Below are positions 1 to 9,152 of a stretch of DNA of 64,000 nt, in pieces (positions within the stretch are counted from its first letter, which is position 1; each line of letters starts with the position of its first letter). Position numbers and translations under genes: made by a program. Source of the stretch: Thermoactinospora rubra (GTDB taxonomy: Bacteria > Actinomycetota > Actinomycetes > Streptosporangiales > Streptosporangiaceae). Under the pieces are notes generated by a model. The model did no database searches. It worked only from the letters and a program-made list of their open reading frames with translations, and was not told the origin of the DNA. The stretch spans positions 129,606 through 193,605 of the forward strand of contig NZ_KZ084324.1 of the NCBI RefSeq assembly GCF_002093975.1, written 5' to 3'.

Positions 1-779
1 CGTCGTCCTCACCGGCCCCCGCCTCCGCGCCCGCCCCGGCAGCCCCGTCCACCCCTCCGTCGGGCGGCGGTGGCGGCAGCCTCGCGGCCGTCCAGCAGCA
101 ATGGCCCGCGATCCTGGCGGCGCTCAAGGCGCGCAGCATCGTCGTCTGGGCGAACGTCAACACCAACGCCCAGGTCGTCGGGGTCGAGGGCAACATCGTC
201 ACGCTCGGGTTCAGCCAGGTCGGGGCGATGAAGAACTTCACCGGCGGCGGCAAGGACGCGCTGGTCGCCTCGGTCCTGGGCGAGGTGCTCGGCGGCACCT
301 GGCGGGTCGAGGCGGTGGTCGGCGGCTCACCGGCTCCGCAGCGTGCCCCCCAGCCCCCGCCGCCGCCCCGCCCGGCCCCGCCGCAGCGCCCGGCCGAGCC
401 GCCCCAGAGCCAGCCCGCCACCGCCGCTCCCTCGGAGCCTTCCCCGGGCCGGGCCGTACCGACGACCGACGAGTCGTGGCCGGACGAGCCCGACGACCCC
501 GCTCCCGGCCCCCCGCCCGCTCCCCGCTCCTCGGCCGCCGGCCCGGGGATCGCCGCCGCCCGCTCGGCCGCCCAGGCCGCGGCCCAGACCGGCCCGCGCA
601 CCCCGTCCCCACGCCAGGGCGGCTCCCCGGCCTGGCCCGACGCCGTCCCGGGCAAGGGGGTCGAGGACGACGTCGACCCGTTGAACGACGCGGACGCGGA
701 CGTCGACGAGGTGAGCGGCATGGAATTGCTGCGCCGCGAGCTCGGCGCCCAGGTGATCGGCGAGATCGACCACACCTGA
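1..779 (+). CDS. dnaX: DNA polymerase III subunit gamma/tau, C-terminal part (partial, 5' end outside window)
   Basis: Clamp-loader subunit of the replicative polymerase; only the last 258 codons are present, reading in the frame that begins at base 3. After an Ala/Pro/Gly linker comes the folded tau C-terminal segment typical of actinobacterial DnaX (WPAILAALKARSI and GNIVTLGF, then a GGGKDALV-like stretch). A long Pro/Ala-rich tail follows and ends in an acidic segment with ELLRRELGAQVIGEIDHT just before TGA. The identification rests on this tail and on the downstream ybaB-recR genes, which commonly neighbour dnaX in Streptosporangiales. The ATPase domain lies outside the window and cannot be inspected. 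Confidence 0.85.
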   Translation, partial: SSSPAPASAPAPAAPSTPPSGGGGGSLAAVQQQWPAILAALKARSIVVWANVNTNAQVVGVEGNIVTLGFSQVGAMKNFTGGGKDALVASVLGEVLGGTWRVEAVVGGSPAPQRAPQPPPPPRPAPPQRPAEPPQSQPATAAPSEPSPGRAVPTTDESWPDEPDDPAPGPPPAPRSSAAGPGIAAARSAAQAAAQTGPRTPSPRQGGSPAWPDAVPGKGVEDDVDPLNDADADVDEVSGMELLRRELGAQVIGEIDHT

Positions 780-858
780 CGCCTCGGCCGCCTCGGCGAC
801 CCGGCCGGCCATCCCGCCGCCGCTTCGCGTCGGGGTGGGCGAGCGCGCCCCGTTGGGG

Positions 859-2277
859 TCAAGCCGACGTGAGGCGGGCGCGGGCGGTGACCGCACGGTG
901 GTCGGTCGGCGGCAGGCTTCTCGACAGCCGCTCCAGAACCTGGAAGTCCTCCCGCCCGTTCACCGTCTGCGCATAGCCCCACAAATCATCCGCGGACCCG
1001 TGACGCAGAAGGCACGTCCGCACCTGAGCCTCCAGCTCCTCACGCTCGCGCCGGATCTCGGGCGACTCCGACCGGGGCAGCAACGGCCCGCCGTAGGCCC
1101 GTGCCGCGGCTGCCGCGTCGCCCGCCGCGACGAGCCGCTTGACGGTGAGGAAGTCGGCGTCCACCGGCGCGGCCAGGCGGTACGGCTTGGCCCCGACCAT
1201 GCCCCCGAGCTGCGCTCGGAGCCTGTGGATCTCGGCCCGGATGGTGGCCGGGTTGCCGGCGTCGCCGTACAGCAGGAAGGACAACTGCTCGGCGGTCAGG
1301 CCGTGCGGGTGGAGGGCGAGCAGGGCCAGGATCTCGGCGTGGCGCAGGGTCAGCGGGATCGCCCGGTCGCCGAGGTACGCGGAAGGCGGTCCGTCCCCCA
1401 GGAACGCCAGCCGCAGCACCTGGCGCTCGGCGACGCGCGGGACGTGCAGCAGGTATCCGCCGTGGAAGGGTTCCAGTAACCCCATCCGGCCGTCGGGCAG
1501 CGTGGCGTACCCGGCGGGTCCGGGAGGGGAGAGGCGGCGGCCGAGCAGCCCCGGGGAGTCGCCCGCGACGATCCGGCCGGACGCGCTGACGAGCACGCCC
1601 GGCCTGCCTGGCAGCGCGTCGTAGTGGGCGCGCAGCCGTTCGTCCCGCCTGTGCATGCGCAGGGCCAGCTCGGCCTCGGCCAGCCTGGCCGCCATCCCGA
1701 CCAGCGCCACGCTGGACGGCGGCAGCGTGCGCGAGGTGGCGCTGAGGTCGATGCAGCCGATCACGGCGTCGGTGTCGGGGTCGACGATGGGCGCGCCGCT
1801 GCACGACCAGATGTGCAGCACGCGCATGAGGTGCTCCTCCGAGTACACGTGGAACGGCTTGCGCGTGGCCAGCGCGCTGCCCAGGCCGTTGGTGCCGACG
1901 CAGGACTCGCTCCACATGTGCCCGTCGGCCAGCCCGACGCGGTCGGCGGCGCGGAGGGTGGCGCGGTGGCCGTCGCGCCACAGGATCCGTCCCGCCTCGT
2001 CCGCCACGATCATGATGTGCGCGCTCTCGTCGGCCACCCGCCTGAGCGCCTGGGTGAGCATGGGCAGCACCGGGTCCAGCGGATGGGAGCGGCGCACGTC
2101 CGCGATGACGTCCAGCTCGAACACCAGCGGCGCCGCCCTGCTCTCCACGTCGACGCCCGCCTGGACGGAGCGCCGCCACGACTCGGTGATCTCCGCGCGA
2201 GGCCCGGGTTGCAGCACGCCGGTGTCGTGTGCCTGGCGAAGGCGGCGAGAGTACGCATCAAGGCCGGCGTCACTCAT
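859..2277 (-). CDS. GAF-domain transcriptional regulator (AcoR/DhaR-like, no sigma-54 domain)
   Basis: Predicted cytoplasmic regulator of 472 residues. The first 60 residues resemble the N-terminus of AcoR-type activators (ITESWRRS). A GAF sensory domain follows (about 70-205) with the signature WSESCVGTNGLGSA near residues 122-135 and SCSGAPIVDPDTDAVIGCIDLS. The C-terminal part (about 300-420) looks like a winged-helix or BTAD-like DNA-binding region (LTLRHAEILALLALHP, TIRAEIHRLRAQLGG). The ATG at 2277 is preceded by GGAG at 6-nt spacing; the open frame extends much further upstream but is not coding there. In actinomycetes such proteins often control aldehyde or alcohol dehydrogenase genes, but none is adjacent here. 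It is transcribed against dnaX and ybaB. The family call is firm; the regulated pathway is unknown. Confidence 0.8.
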   Translation of the reverse strand: MSDAGLDAYSRRLRQAHDTGVLQPGPRAEITESWRRSVQAGVDVESRAAPLVFELDVIADVRRSHPLDPVLPMLTQALRRVADESAHIMIVADEAGRILWRDGHRATLRAADRVGLADGHMWSESCVGTNGLGSALATRKPFHVYSEEHLMRVLHIWSCSGAPIVDPDTDAVIGCIDLSATSRTLPPSSVALVGMAARLAEAELALRMHRRDERLRAHYDALPGRPGVLVSASGRIVAGDSPGLLGRRLSPPGPAGYATLPDGRMGLLEPFHGGYLLHVPRVAERQVLRLAFLGDGPPSAYLGDRAIPLTLRHAEILALLALHPHGLTAEQLSFLLYGDAGNPATIRAEIHRLRAQLGGMVGAKPYRLAAPVDADFLTVKRLVAAGDAAAAARAYGGPLLPRSESPEIRREREELEAQVRTCLLRHGSADDLWGYAQTVNGREDFQVLERLSRSLPPTDHRAVTARARLTSA

Positions 2278-2625
2278 CGGGCACTCCTTGTCACTGTCCG
2301 GTACCGAGCATCCGCCCCCGCCGCCGCCCGTGCAACCGATTCGGGGATTGCTGAATGTGATTGTTCGCGTGCAACGTGTGTGCAACGTGGGTACGGCTAG
2401 CGTCGTGTCGTCGCGCCGGGACGGTGCGGTCGCTCCGGCCGGCGCGCGTCGGCCGGGTTCCGGACGCTGGAGGGGGGCCGGGACCCGGCCCACCGGCACG
2501 GCCCGTTTCCCCGCACGGCTCTCCGGCGTCGGCCAGACAACAGGGCGTGGCAGTGCACCACGGCGCCCAAACACCGTAGGCTCGTGGCAGTTGGACAATG
2601 CGTCAGCCACGAGGAGCGCACACCG
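2278..2625. other. Intergenic region between divergent GAF regulator and ybaB
   Basis: No credible gene is present. The stretch must carry the promoter of the GAF regulator (leftwards) and that of ybaB (rightwards). Visible elements are a 15-bp palindrome GGCCGGGACCCGGCC near 2476-2490 and a possible actinomycete -10 hexamer TAGGCT at 2577-2582. The bases around 2340-2400 are less GC-rich than their surroundings, which fits the leftward promoter. Confidence 0.5.
2577..2582 (+). promoter_or_regulatory. Possible -10 element of the ybaB-recR operon
   Basis: TAGGCT lies 44 bases before the ybaB GTG. A weak -35-like TGCACC sits 17 bases upstream. Spacing and composition fit a vegetative actinomycete promoter, but the -35 match is poor. 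Confidence 0.3.
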
Positions 2626-2976
2626 GTGAACCCAGGGGATGTCAACCTGCAGCAGCTGCTGGAGCAGGCGCAGCTCATGCAGCAGCAGCTCGTGAACGCC
2701 CAGCAGGAACTGAACGACGCGCAGGTCGAGGGCTCCTCGGGGGGCGGACTCGTCACGGCCGTCGTCAACGGCTCCGGGGAGCTGCTCGAGCTGAAGATCG
2801 ACCCGAGCGTGATCGACGCGAGCGATCCGCAGGAGACCGCGGAGACCATAGCCGACCTCGTGATCGCGGCGGTGCGCGACGCCGTCCGCGCCGCGGGCGA
2901 GCTGCAGCAGGAGAAGCTCGGCCCGCTCGCGCAGGGACTGGGCGGCGGCCTGGGCGGCCAGCTGCCGGGGTTCTGA
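2626..2976 (+). CDS. ybaB: YbaB/EbfC family nucleoid-associated protein
   Basis: Small DNA-binding protein of 116 residues that forms dimers and coats DNA. It is usually encoded just before recR. The protein starts with [16 protein letters not shown], continues through a Gln-rich amphipathic helix ([14 protein letters not shown]), then the conserved beta region [24 protein letters not shown] and a C-terminal helix, ending in a Gly-rich tail. The GTG at 2626 is chosen because GAGGAG lies 9 nt upstream; an ATG 42 bases earlier has no such site and would add a non-conserved leader. RecR begins three bases after the stop, so the two are cotranscribed and probably coupled. Confidence 0.9.
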   Translation: MNPGDVNLQQLLEQAQLMQQQLVNAQQELNDAQVEGSSGGGLVTAVVNGSGELLELKIDPSVIDASDPQETAETIADLVIAAVRDAVRAAGELQQEKLGPLAQGLGGGLGGQLPGF

Positions 2977-2979
2977 GCC

Positions 2980-3579
2980 ATGTACGAGGGGGTCGTCCAG
3001 AACCTGATCGACGAGCTCGGCCAGCTGCCCGGCGTCGGTCCCAAGAGCGCGCAGCGGATCGCCTTCCACCTGCTGGCCGCCGACCCGGCCGACGTCAAAC
3101 GGCTCGCGCACGCGCTGCTGGAGGTCAAGGAGAAGGTCCGCTTCTGCCGTACCTGCGGGAACGTGGCCTCCGACGAGGAGTGCCGCATCTGCCGCGACCC
3201 GCGGCGCGACACCCACGTCATCTGCGTGGTCGAGGAGCCCAAGGACGTCGTCGCGATCGAGAAGACGCGCGAGTTCCGCGGCACCTACCACGTGCTGGGC
3301 GGCGCGATCAGCCCGATCGACGGGGTGGGCCCCGACGACCTGCGCATCAGGGAGCTCATGACCCGGCTGGCCGACGGGCGCGTGACCGAGCTCATCCTGG
3401 CCACCGACCCCAACCTCGAGGGCGAGGCGACGGCGACGTATCTCGCCCGGCTCATCAAGCCCATGGGCGTCAAAGTCACCCGACTGGCCAGCGGGCTGCC
3501 GGTCGGGGGCGACCTCGAATACGCTGACGAGGTCACACTTGGCCGCGCGTTCGAAGGACGGAGGCTGCTGGATGTCTGA
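2980..3579 (+). CDS. recR: Recombination mediator protein RecR
   Basis: RecR (199 residues) acts with RecF/RecO to load RecA at single-strand gaps. All parts of the family are visible in order: an N-terminal helix-hairpin-helix ([17 protein letters not shown], about 16-32), a four-cysteine zinc finger (Cys56, 59, 68, 71), a Toprim domain from about residue 80 ([15 protein letters not shown], then [12 protein letters not shown]), and the C-terminal [19 protein letters not shown] with Walker-B-like end. Length equals the family norm. It follows ybaB by three bases, and its last codons overlap the start of the DUF5063 gene by 8 bases, indicating one operon. Confidence 0.97.
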   Translation: MYEGVVQNLIDELGQLPGVGPKSAQRIAFHLLAADPADVKRLAHALLEVKEKVRFCRTCGNVASDEECRICRDPRRDTHVICVVEEPKDVVAIEKTREFRGTYHVLGGAISPIDGVGPDDLRIRELMTRLADGRVTELILATDPNLEGEATATYLARLIKPMGVKVTRLASGLPVGGDLEYADEVTLGRAFEGRRLLDV

Positions 3580-4102
3580 CCAGTGGAGTGCTCTCGCGGA
3601 GGAGACGGCCGCGCACGCGCAGGACTTCGTCGACGGCCTGACCCGGGTCGCCTGCGGCGAGGGCGGCGACGCGATCTGGTCGTTGCTGCTGGTGGAGGTG
3701 GCGCAGGTCAGCCTGGCGGGCGCCAAGCTCGGCGCGAGCAAGGACGTCATCCTGTCGGAGAACCTGGAGCCGCCGATAGGGCCGGATCCCGATCTCGACG
3801 AGGTGCGCACCGCCCTGGCGGCGCGGCTGGGACCGGTCGACGACTACGCCGAGGTGTTCGACCCCTACAAGGACACGACGGTCACGCCGTACCGCCTGTC
3901 CGACGACCTCACCGCCGTCGCGGCGGACCTGATCCACGGGCTGCGGCACTTCCGCGCCGGGCGCCCGCTGGAGGCGCTGTGGTGGTGGCAGTACAGCTAC
4001 TTCAACACCTGGGGCAACCACGCGGGCGCCGCGATGCGCGCGCTGCAGGCCCTGGCCGCGCACTCCCGGCTGGACGTCGCCGAGGAGGCGCTGTCCACGT
4101 AG
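3572..4102 (+). CDS. DUF5063 domain-containing protein
   Basis: Protein of 176 residues of unknown biochemical role, found next to recR in many actinomycetes. It starts [23 protein letters not shown] and contains the conserved aromatic core [29 protein letters not shown] and [16 protein letters not shown]. No signal peptide, membrane segment or catalytic motif is visible. The ATG at 3572 sits inside the 3' end of recR (8-base overlap) with GGAGG about 8 nt upstream, so translation is probably coupled. The gene-order conservation suggests a link to recombination or lysine/diaminopimelate genes, but function cannot be inferred. Confidence 0.85.
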   Translation: MSDQWSALAEETAAHAQDFVDGLTRVACGEGGDAIWSLLLVEVAQVSLAGAKLGASKDVILSENLEPPIGPDPDLDEVRTALAARLGPVDDYAEVFDPYKDTTVTPYRLSDDLTAVAADLIHGLRHFRAGRPLEALWWWQYSYFNTWGNHAGAAMRALQALAAHSRLDVAEEALST

Positions 4103-4196
4103 GTCTCCACCGGTGTCCACATAGTGGTCTACACCAGCGGGTGCATGAGACGCCGTCGGTAGACTGGCTCTTCACAGTCCGAACCGGGAGATTCTC

Positions 4197-5467
<1,271 letters not shown>

Positions 5468-5471
<4 letters not shown>

Positions 5472-6526
5472 GCCGTCCCACTCTCGCTCTTGTAGGCGCG
5501 ACCGGTGCGGTGGGCACCGTGATGCGCGAGATCATCTCCTCCCGCGAGGACATCTGGGGCGAGATCCGCCTCGTGGCCTCCCCGCGCAGCGCCGGCAAGG
5601 TGCTCCGGGTGCGCGGCGAGGACGTCGTGGTGCAGGCGCTGGCCCCCGAGGTCTTCGACGGCGTCGACATCGCGATCTTCGACGTGCCCGACGAGGTGTC
5701 CGCGCAGTGGGTGCCGCTGGCCGCCGAGCGTGGCGCGATCGTCATCGACAAGTCCGGCACCTTCCGCATGGACCCCGACGTCCCGCTGGTCGTGCCGGAG
5801 GTCAACCCGCACGACGCGCGCAACCGGCCGCGCAACATCATCTCCACGCCCAACTGCACCACCCTGTCGATGATGGCCGGCATCGGCGCGCTGCACCGCG
5901 AGTACGGCCTGCGCGAGCTCGTGGTCGCCTCCTACCAGGCGGTGTCCGGGGCGGGCGTCGCCGGGCCGGCGCGGCTGTACGACGAGGTGGCGGCGCTCGC
6001 CGGAGACCGGACGATCGGGCAGGCCGCGGGCGACGTGCGCAAGGCGCTGGCCAACAAGCTCGACGGCGAGTCGCCGTTCCCGGCGCCCATCGCGTTCAAC
6101 GTCATCCCCTGGGCGGGGTCGTACAAGGACGGCGGCTGGGCGTCGGAGGAGATGAAGCTGCGCAACGAGTCGCGCAAGATCCTCGGCATTCCCGACCTCA
6201 AGGTCTCGGCCACCTGCGTGCGGGTGCCCGTGGTGACCACGCACTCGCTGGCGGTCCACGCGCGTTTCGAGCGGGAGATCACCGTGGCCGACGCGCACCG
6301 CGTCCTCGAGGCGGCGCCGACCGTCGTGCTCATGGACGACCCGGCCAACGGCGTCTGGCCGACCCCGGCGGACGTCGTCGGCACCGACCCGACCTACATC
6401 GGGCGCATCCGGCAGGCGATGGACTTCCCGAACACGCTCGACATGTTCGTGTGCGGGGACAACCTGCGCAAGGGCGCGGCGCTGAACGCGGCGGAGATCG
6501 CCGAGCTGGTGGCCGCCGAGCTCTGA
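5468..6526 (+). CDS. asd: Aspartate-semialdehyde dehydrogenase
   Basis: NADPH-dependent reduction of aspartyl phosphate to the semialdehyde, the step after LysC. The 352-residue protein has the Rossmann motif GATGAVG (10-16), the catalytic cysteine Cys130 in ISTPNCTT, the substrate loop [11 protein letters not shown], and the conserved C-terminal [13 protein letters not shown] containing the catalytic histidine. Length matches bacterial Asd. It starts on the ATGA overlap with lysC, so the two are translationally coupled. A strong bidirectional terminator hairpin follows about 55 bases downstream. Confidence 0.97.
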
Positions 6527-6580
6527 GGTTCGCGTAGGCCCCGTGTAGGACTCGCGTAGGAGTCGCGTAGGACTCTGTGG
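6527..6580. repeat. Degenerate short tandem repeats CGCGTAGGA
   Basis: Directly after the asd stop the motif (C)GCGTAGG recurs about four times with 10-14-base spacing (CGCGTAGG at 6531, GTGTAGGA, CGCGTAGGA, CGCGTAGGA to about 6573). No gene is encoded here. It may be slippage-derived filler between asd and its terminator. Confidence 0.5.
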
Positions 6581-6613
6581 CGGAATGGGCCGGCTCGCCG
6601 CCGGCCCATTCCG
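6581..6613. terminator. Bidirectional intrinsic terminator between asd and the convergent secreted-protein gene
   Basis: Perfect 14-bp stem: CGGAATGGGCCGGC (6581-6594) pairs with GCCGGCCCATTCCG (6600-6613) across a 5-base loop. It sits between the 3' ends of asd and the minus-strand gene ending at 6681, as expected for a shared terminator. There is no T-tract, as is usual in actinomycetes. Confidence 0.8.
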
Positions 6614-6653
6614 TCCGGCTTCCGTCCGGCATCCCTCCGGCATCCGTCCGGCG
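6610..6653. repeat. Four tandem 11-bp repeats TCCGTCCGGCA
   Basis: Units start at 6610, 6621, 6632 and 6643 (TCCGTCCGGCT, TCCGTCCGGCA, TCCCTCCGGCA, TCCGTCCGGCG). They lie in the intergenic space between the terminator hairpin and the end of the minus-strand gene. An 11-bp period is one helical turn. Confidence 0.8.
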
Positions 6654-6680
6654 GGGAGCGGTCAGCCTCGCGAGGAACGG

Positions 6681-7316
6681 TCAGCGGAACAGGATGTCCC
6701 AATGGTCGGACTCGTTCGCGAACACCGTTCCCCCGGGCGCCCGGTACAGCCGCGCCCCGTCCGTGCGGGCCCCGACCTGCCGATGCCTGTCCATGATGTA
6801 GGCGTCGATGCACGGGTTGTGTGCGATGTCCAGCTTGTAGCCCCGTGCGTGGCTGAAGAACCCCGGCGCGTGTCCCGCCTCGGTCCCGCCCGTCACCGTG
6901 ATCGGGCACCCGCTGTCCTGCTTCAGCTTGACGATCTCTTCGAGCGTCCTCGACCGCACGTTCTCCAGCGACGTGCACGAGCTCACCCGCCGGTCGGCGC
7001 AGCGGCCGGAGGAGTGCCACCGCAGCCCCGCCGAGGCCAGGGTGCGCATCGCGTGCCGGTGGGAGACCCGCGCCGGCAGGTCCGGCGCCCGCCGCTTCCG
7101 CGCCTGTCTCGGCGGCCGCTGAGCGATGTCCGCCCTGGCCCCGTACCACGTCGGCACCTCGAAGACGCCGCCGAAGTCGTAGGTCCGGGCGACCGGAGGT
7201 GACGCCTGCCGTACCGGATCCAGGTGGGATGCGGGTGCGGCCAAGGCTGCCGTATCCATTGCGTTTATGGAGATAACCACGCCTAGGAGCGCGACTCCAA
7301 AGAGCCGTATCCACAT
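6681..7316 (-). CDS. Secreted protein with peptidase M15-like (VanY/endolysin-type) motifs
   Basis: Exported protein of 211 residues. It has a signal peptide (MWIRLFGVALLGVVISINA, cleavage probably after a later ALAA-P). The mature part carries two cysteine-containing segments (GRCADRRVSSCTSL, DSGCPIT) and the stretch TGGTEAGHAPGFFSHARGYK-LDIAHNPCIDAYI. The SHxxGxxxDI pattern plus the C-terminal ESDHWDILF match the metal-binding layout of peptidase M15 / D-Ala-D-Ala carboxypeptidase-like enzymes (His, Asp, final His). This suggests a peptidoglycan peptidase, or a derivative of one. The ATG at 7316 begins the signal peptide. The gene converges on asd and is divergent from the TetR gene at 7471. 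Confidence 0.6.
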   Translation of the reverse strand: MWIRLFGVALLGVVISINAMDTAALAAPASHLDPVRQASPPVARTYDFGGVFEVPTWYGARADIAQRPPRQARKRRAPDLPARVSHRHAMRTLASAGLRWHSSGRCADRRVSSCTSLENVRSRTLEEIVKLKQDSGCPITVTGGTEAGHAPGFFSHARGYKLDIAHNPCIDAYIMDRHRQVGARTDGARLYRAPGGTVFANESDHWDILFR

Positions 7317-7451
7317 GTCGTTGCCTTCTCGCGGACAGCCCTTCCGCCAGAAGCATCAATCCCACCGTTCACGGCAATTCATCCCTGCCACACGAGCATC
7401 TTTGCCGTGTGGTGCCGATCACCGTTGCCTTCCATGACTTTGCGGCCACGT

Positions 7452-7466
7452 GTCACGTAAAGTGAC
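7452..7466. promoter_or_regulatory. Inverted repeat GTCAC-N5-GTGAC, candidate TetR operator
   Basis: GTCAC (7452-7456) and GTGAC (7462-7466) flank a 5-base spacer immediately before the chosen TetR start, where an autoregulatory operator would be expected. The divergent secreted-protein gene starts 136 bases away and could share it. Confidence 0.4.
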
Positions 7467-7470
7467 GAAC

Positions 7471-8127
7471 GTGCCTCAACCTCGAGGGAACACCCGTGAG
7501 GTGATCGTCGAAACGGCCCTGCGCCTGTTCCGGGAGCGCGGATACGAGGCGACCACGATGCGGGCCATCGCCGCGGAGGCCGGCGTGTCGGTGGGCAACG
7601 CCTACTACTACTTCGCGTCCAAGGAAGCGCTCATCCAGGCGTACTACGACCGTGCCCAGAAGGAGCACGAGGAGGCCTGTCGCGACCTGCTGGCCACCGA
7701 GACGAAGTTCGCGGCCAGGCTGGAGGGCGTGCTGAAGGCGTGGGTGAAGGTGTCGGAGCCGTACCACGCCTTCGCGGTGAAGTTCTTCAAGCACGCGGCC
7801 GAGCCGGACAACCCGCTCAGCCCGTTCAGCCGGGAGTCCTCGCCGCAGCGGGAGGCGGCCATCTCGATCTACCGGGAGGTGGTGGCGGGCTCGCGCGACC
7901 GGATGGACCCCGAGCTGCGCCGGGAGCTGCCCGAGCTGCTGTGGCTGCTGTCGATGGGCATCGTGCTGTTCTGGGTGCACGACACCTCGCCGGGGTGCGT
8001 GAAGACCTACCGGCTCATCGAGGTGTCCGTCGCCATGGTCGACCGGCTCGTGGGCCTGTCGCACCTGCCCGGCCTGCGTGGCATCACCAAGGACTTCATC
8101 GCGGCGGTGCAGGAACTGCGTGCCTGA
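7471..8127 (+). CDS. TetR/AcrR family transcriptional regulator
   Basis: Regulator of 218 residues with an N-terminal TetR HTH (NTREVIVETALRLFRERGYEATTMRAIAAEAGVSVGNAYYYFASKEAL, broken here only by description) and an all-helical ligand-binding domain ending near LPGLRGITKDFI. The GTG at 7471 gives MPQPRGNTRE, the usual length before the HTH; a GTG at 7450 would add seven residues but would place the inverted repeat inside the gene. The luciferase-like oxidoreductase and amidase follow 64 bases downstream on the same strand, and a palindrome lies between them. Ligand unknown. Confidence 0.85.
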   Translation: MPQPRGNTREVIVETALRLFRERGYEATTMRAIAAEAGVSVGNAYYYFASKEALIQAYYDRAQKEHEEACRDLLATETKFAARLEGVLKAWVKVSEPYHAFAVKFFKHAAEPDNPLSPFSRESSPQREAAISIYREVVAGSRDRMDPELRRELPELLWLLSMGIVLFWVHDTSPGCVKTYRLIEVSVAMVDRLVGLSHLPGLRGITKDFIAAVQELRA

Positions 8128-8140
8128 GCGAGCAGGCCGA

Positions 8141-8156
8141 CATACCGCTTGGTATG
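8141..8156. promoter_or_regulatory. Perfect palindrome CATACC-GCTT-GGTATG, candidate operator
   Basis: Six-base arms (8141-8146 and 8151-8156) around GCTT lie between the TetR stop and the luciferase-like/amidase operon, 36 bases before its ATG. Size and symmetry fit a TetR-family dimer site. The upstream TetR is the obvious candidate ligand-responsive repressor; this is inference. Confidence 0.55.
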
Positions 8157-8191
8157 GTGCACCCACGGACCCCGACTCTGGAGGTTGGCAC

Positions 8192-9139
8192 ATGGCCTGG
8201 GGCATGACCATCCCGTTCTACGACCGCTCGCTGGCCGACGCGAAACCGCTGATAGCCGAGCTGTCCGCGCTCGGCTACACCGACGCCTGGTCCGCCGAGG
8301 TCAACGGCGTCGACGGCTTCACCCCGCTGGCCCTGGCCGCCGACTGGGCACCTGGGCTGCGGCTGGGCACCGCCATCGTGCCGGTCTCCACGCGCGGTCC
8401 CGGCCTGCTGGCCATGTCCGCCGCCACGCTGGCCGATCTCGCCCCCGGCCGGTTCGTGCTGGGCATCGGCTCCTCCTCCCCCGCCATCGTCGAGAACTGG
8501 AACGCCGGCCGCTTCGACCGGCCCTTCGCCCGCACCCGCGACACCCTGCGCTTCCTGAGAAAGGCCCTGGCGGGCGAGAAGGTCACCGAGCGTTACGAGA
8601 CCTTCGAGGTCAAGGGCTTCAAGCTGGAGCGGGCGCCGAAGACGCCGCCGAAGATCGTGCTGGCCGCGCTGCGCCCGCGCATGCTGCACCTGGCCGCCGA
8701 GGAGGCCGACGGCGCGATCACGAACTGGCTCTCGCCCGAGGACGTGCGGAAGGTCCGCGCGGAGATCGGCCAGGACACCGAGCTGATCGCCCGCCTGTTC
8801 GTCTGCGTCAGCCAGGACGTCGACAAGGTCCGCGAGATGGCCCGCTGGATGCTGGCCACCTACCTCAACGTGCCGGTGTACGCGGCCTTCCACGCCTGGC
8901 TGGGCCGCGGCGAGCTGCTGCGCCCCATGCACGAGGCGTGGGCGGCGGGCGACCGGCAGGCCGCGCTCAAGGCGCTGCCGGACGAGGTGGTGGACGAGCT
9001 GATCGTGTACGGCGACGCCGCCGCCTGCAAGGCACGCATCCGGAAATATGTGGACAACGGGCTCGACACGCCGGTCATCGCGCTCATCCCGAGCGAGGAG
9101 ACCCCCATCGACCAGGCCGTGCGCGACCTGGCCCCCTGA
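8192..9139 (+). CDS. LLM-class (luciferase-like, probably F420-dependent) oxidoreductase
   Basis: Protein of 315 residues of the bacterial luciferase-like TIM-barrel superfamily. Typical elements are AWSAEVNGVDGFTPLALAA, LRLGTAIVPVSTRGPGLLAMSAATLADLAPGRFVLGIGSSS, and the C-terminal ELIVYGDAAACKARIRKYVDNGLDTPVIAL. Actinobacterial members of this branch usually use coenzyme F420. The ATG at 8192 has GGAGG 7 nt upstream; the open frame extends further but upstream residues are not conserved-looking. The amidase start follows 13 bases after the stop, so they form an operon, perhaps for catabolism of a small amide-containing compound. The substrate is unknown. Confidence 0.88.
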   Translation: MAWGMTIPFYDRSLADAKPLIAELSALGYTDAWSAEVNGVDGFTPLALAADWAPGLRLGTAIVPVSTRGPGLLAMSAATLADLAPGRFVLGIGSSSPAIVENWNAGRFDRPFARTRDTLRFLRKALAGEKVTERYETFEVKGFKLERAPKTPPKIVLAALRPRMLHLAAEEADGAITNWLSPEDVRKVRAEIGQDTELIARLFVCVSQDVDKVREMARWMLATYLNVPVYAAFHAWLGRGELLRPMHEAWAAGDRQAALKALPDEVVDELIVYGDAAACKARIRKYVDNGLDTPVIALIPSEETPIDQAVRDLAP

Positions 9140-9152
9140 CGAGGAGGACCGC

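Noticed and set aside
101..976. 291-codon Arg-rich ORF inside the dnaX tail
   Set aside because: It is a frame-shifted reading of the Pro/Ala-rich dnaX C-terminus. The correct frame shows the conserved tau segment.
859..3810. 983-codon open frame on the minus strand
   Set aside because: Only the part from 2277 down carries the GAF regulator. Upstream it is antisense of ybaB and recR, a GC-bias artefact.
4103..4196. Lysine riboswitch in the lysC leader
   Set aside because: The 94-base leader is too short and lacks the five-helix L-box pattern; actinobacterial lysC is controlled by feedback inhibition instead.
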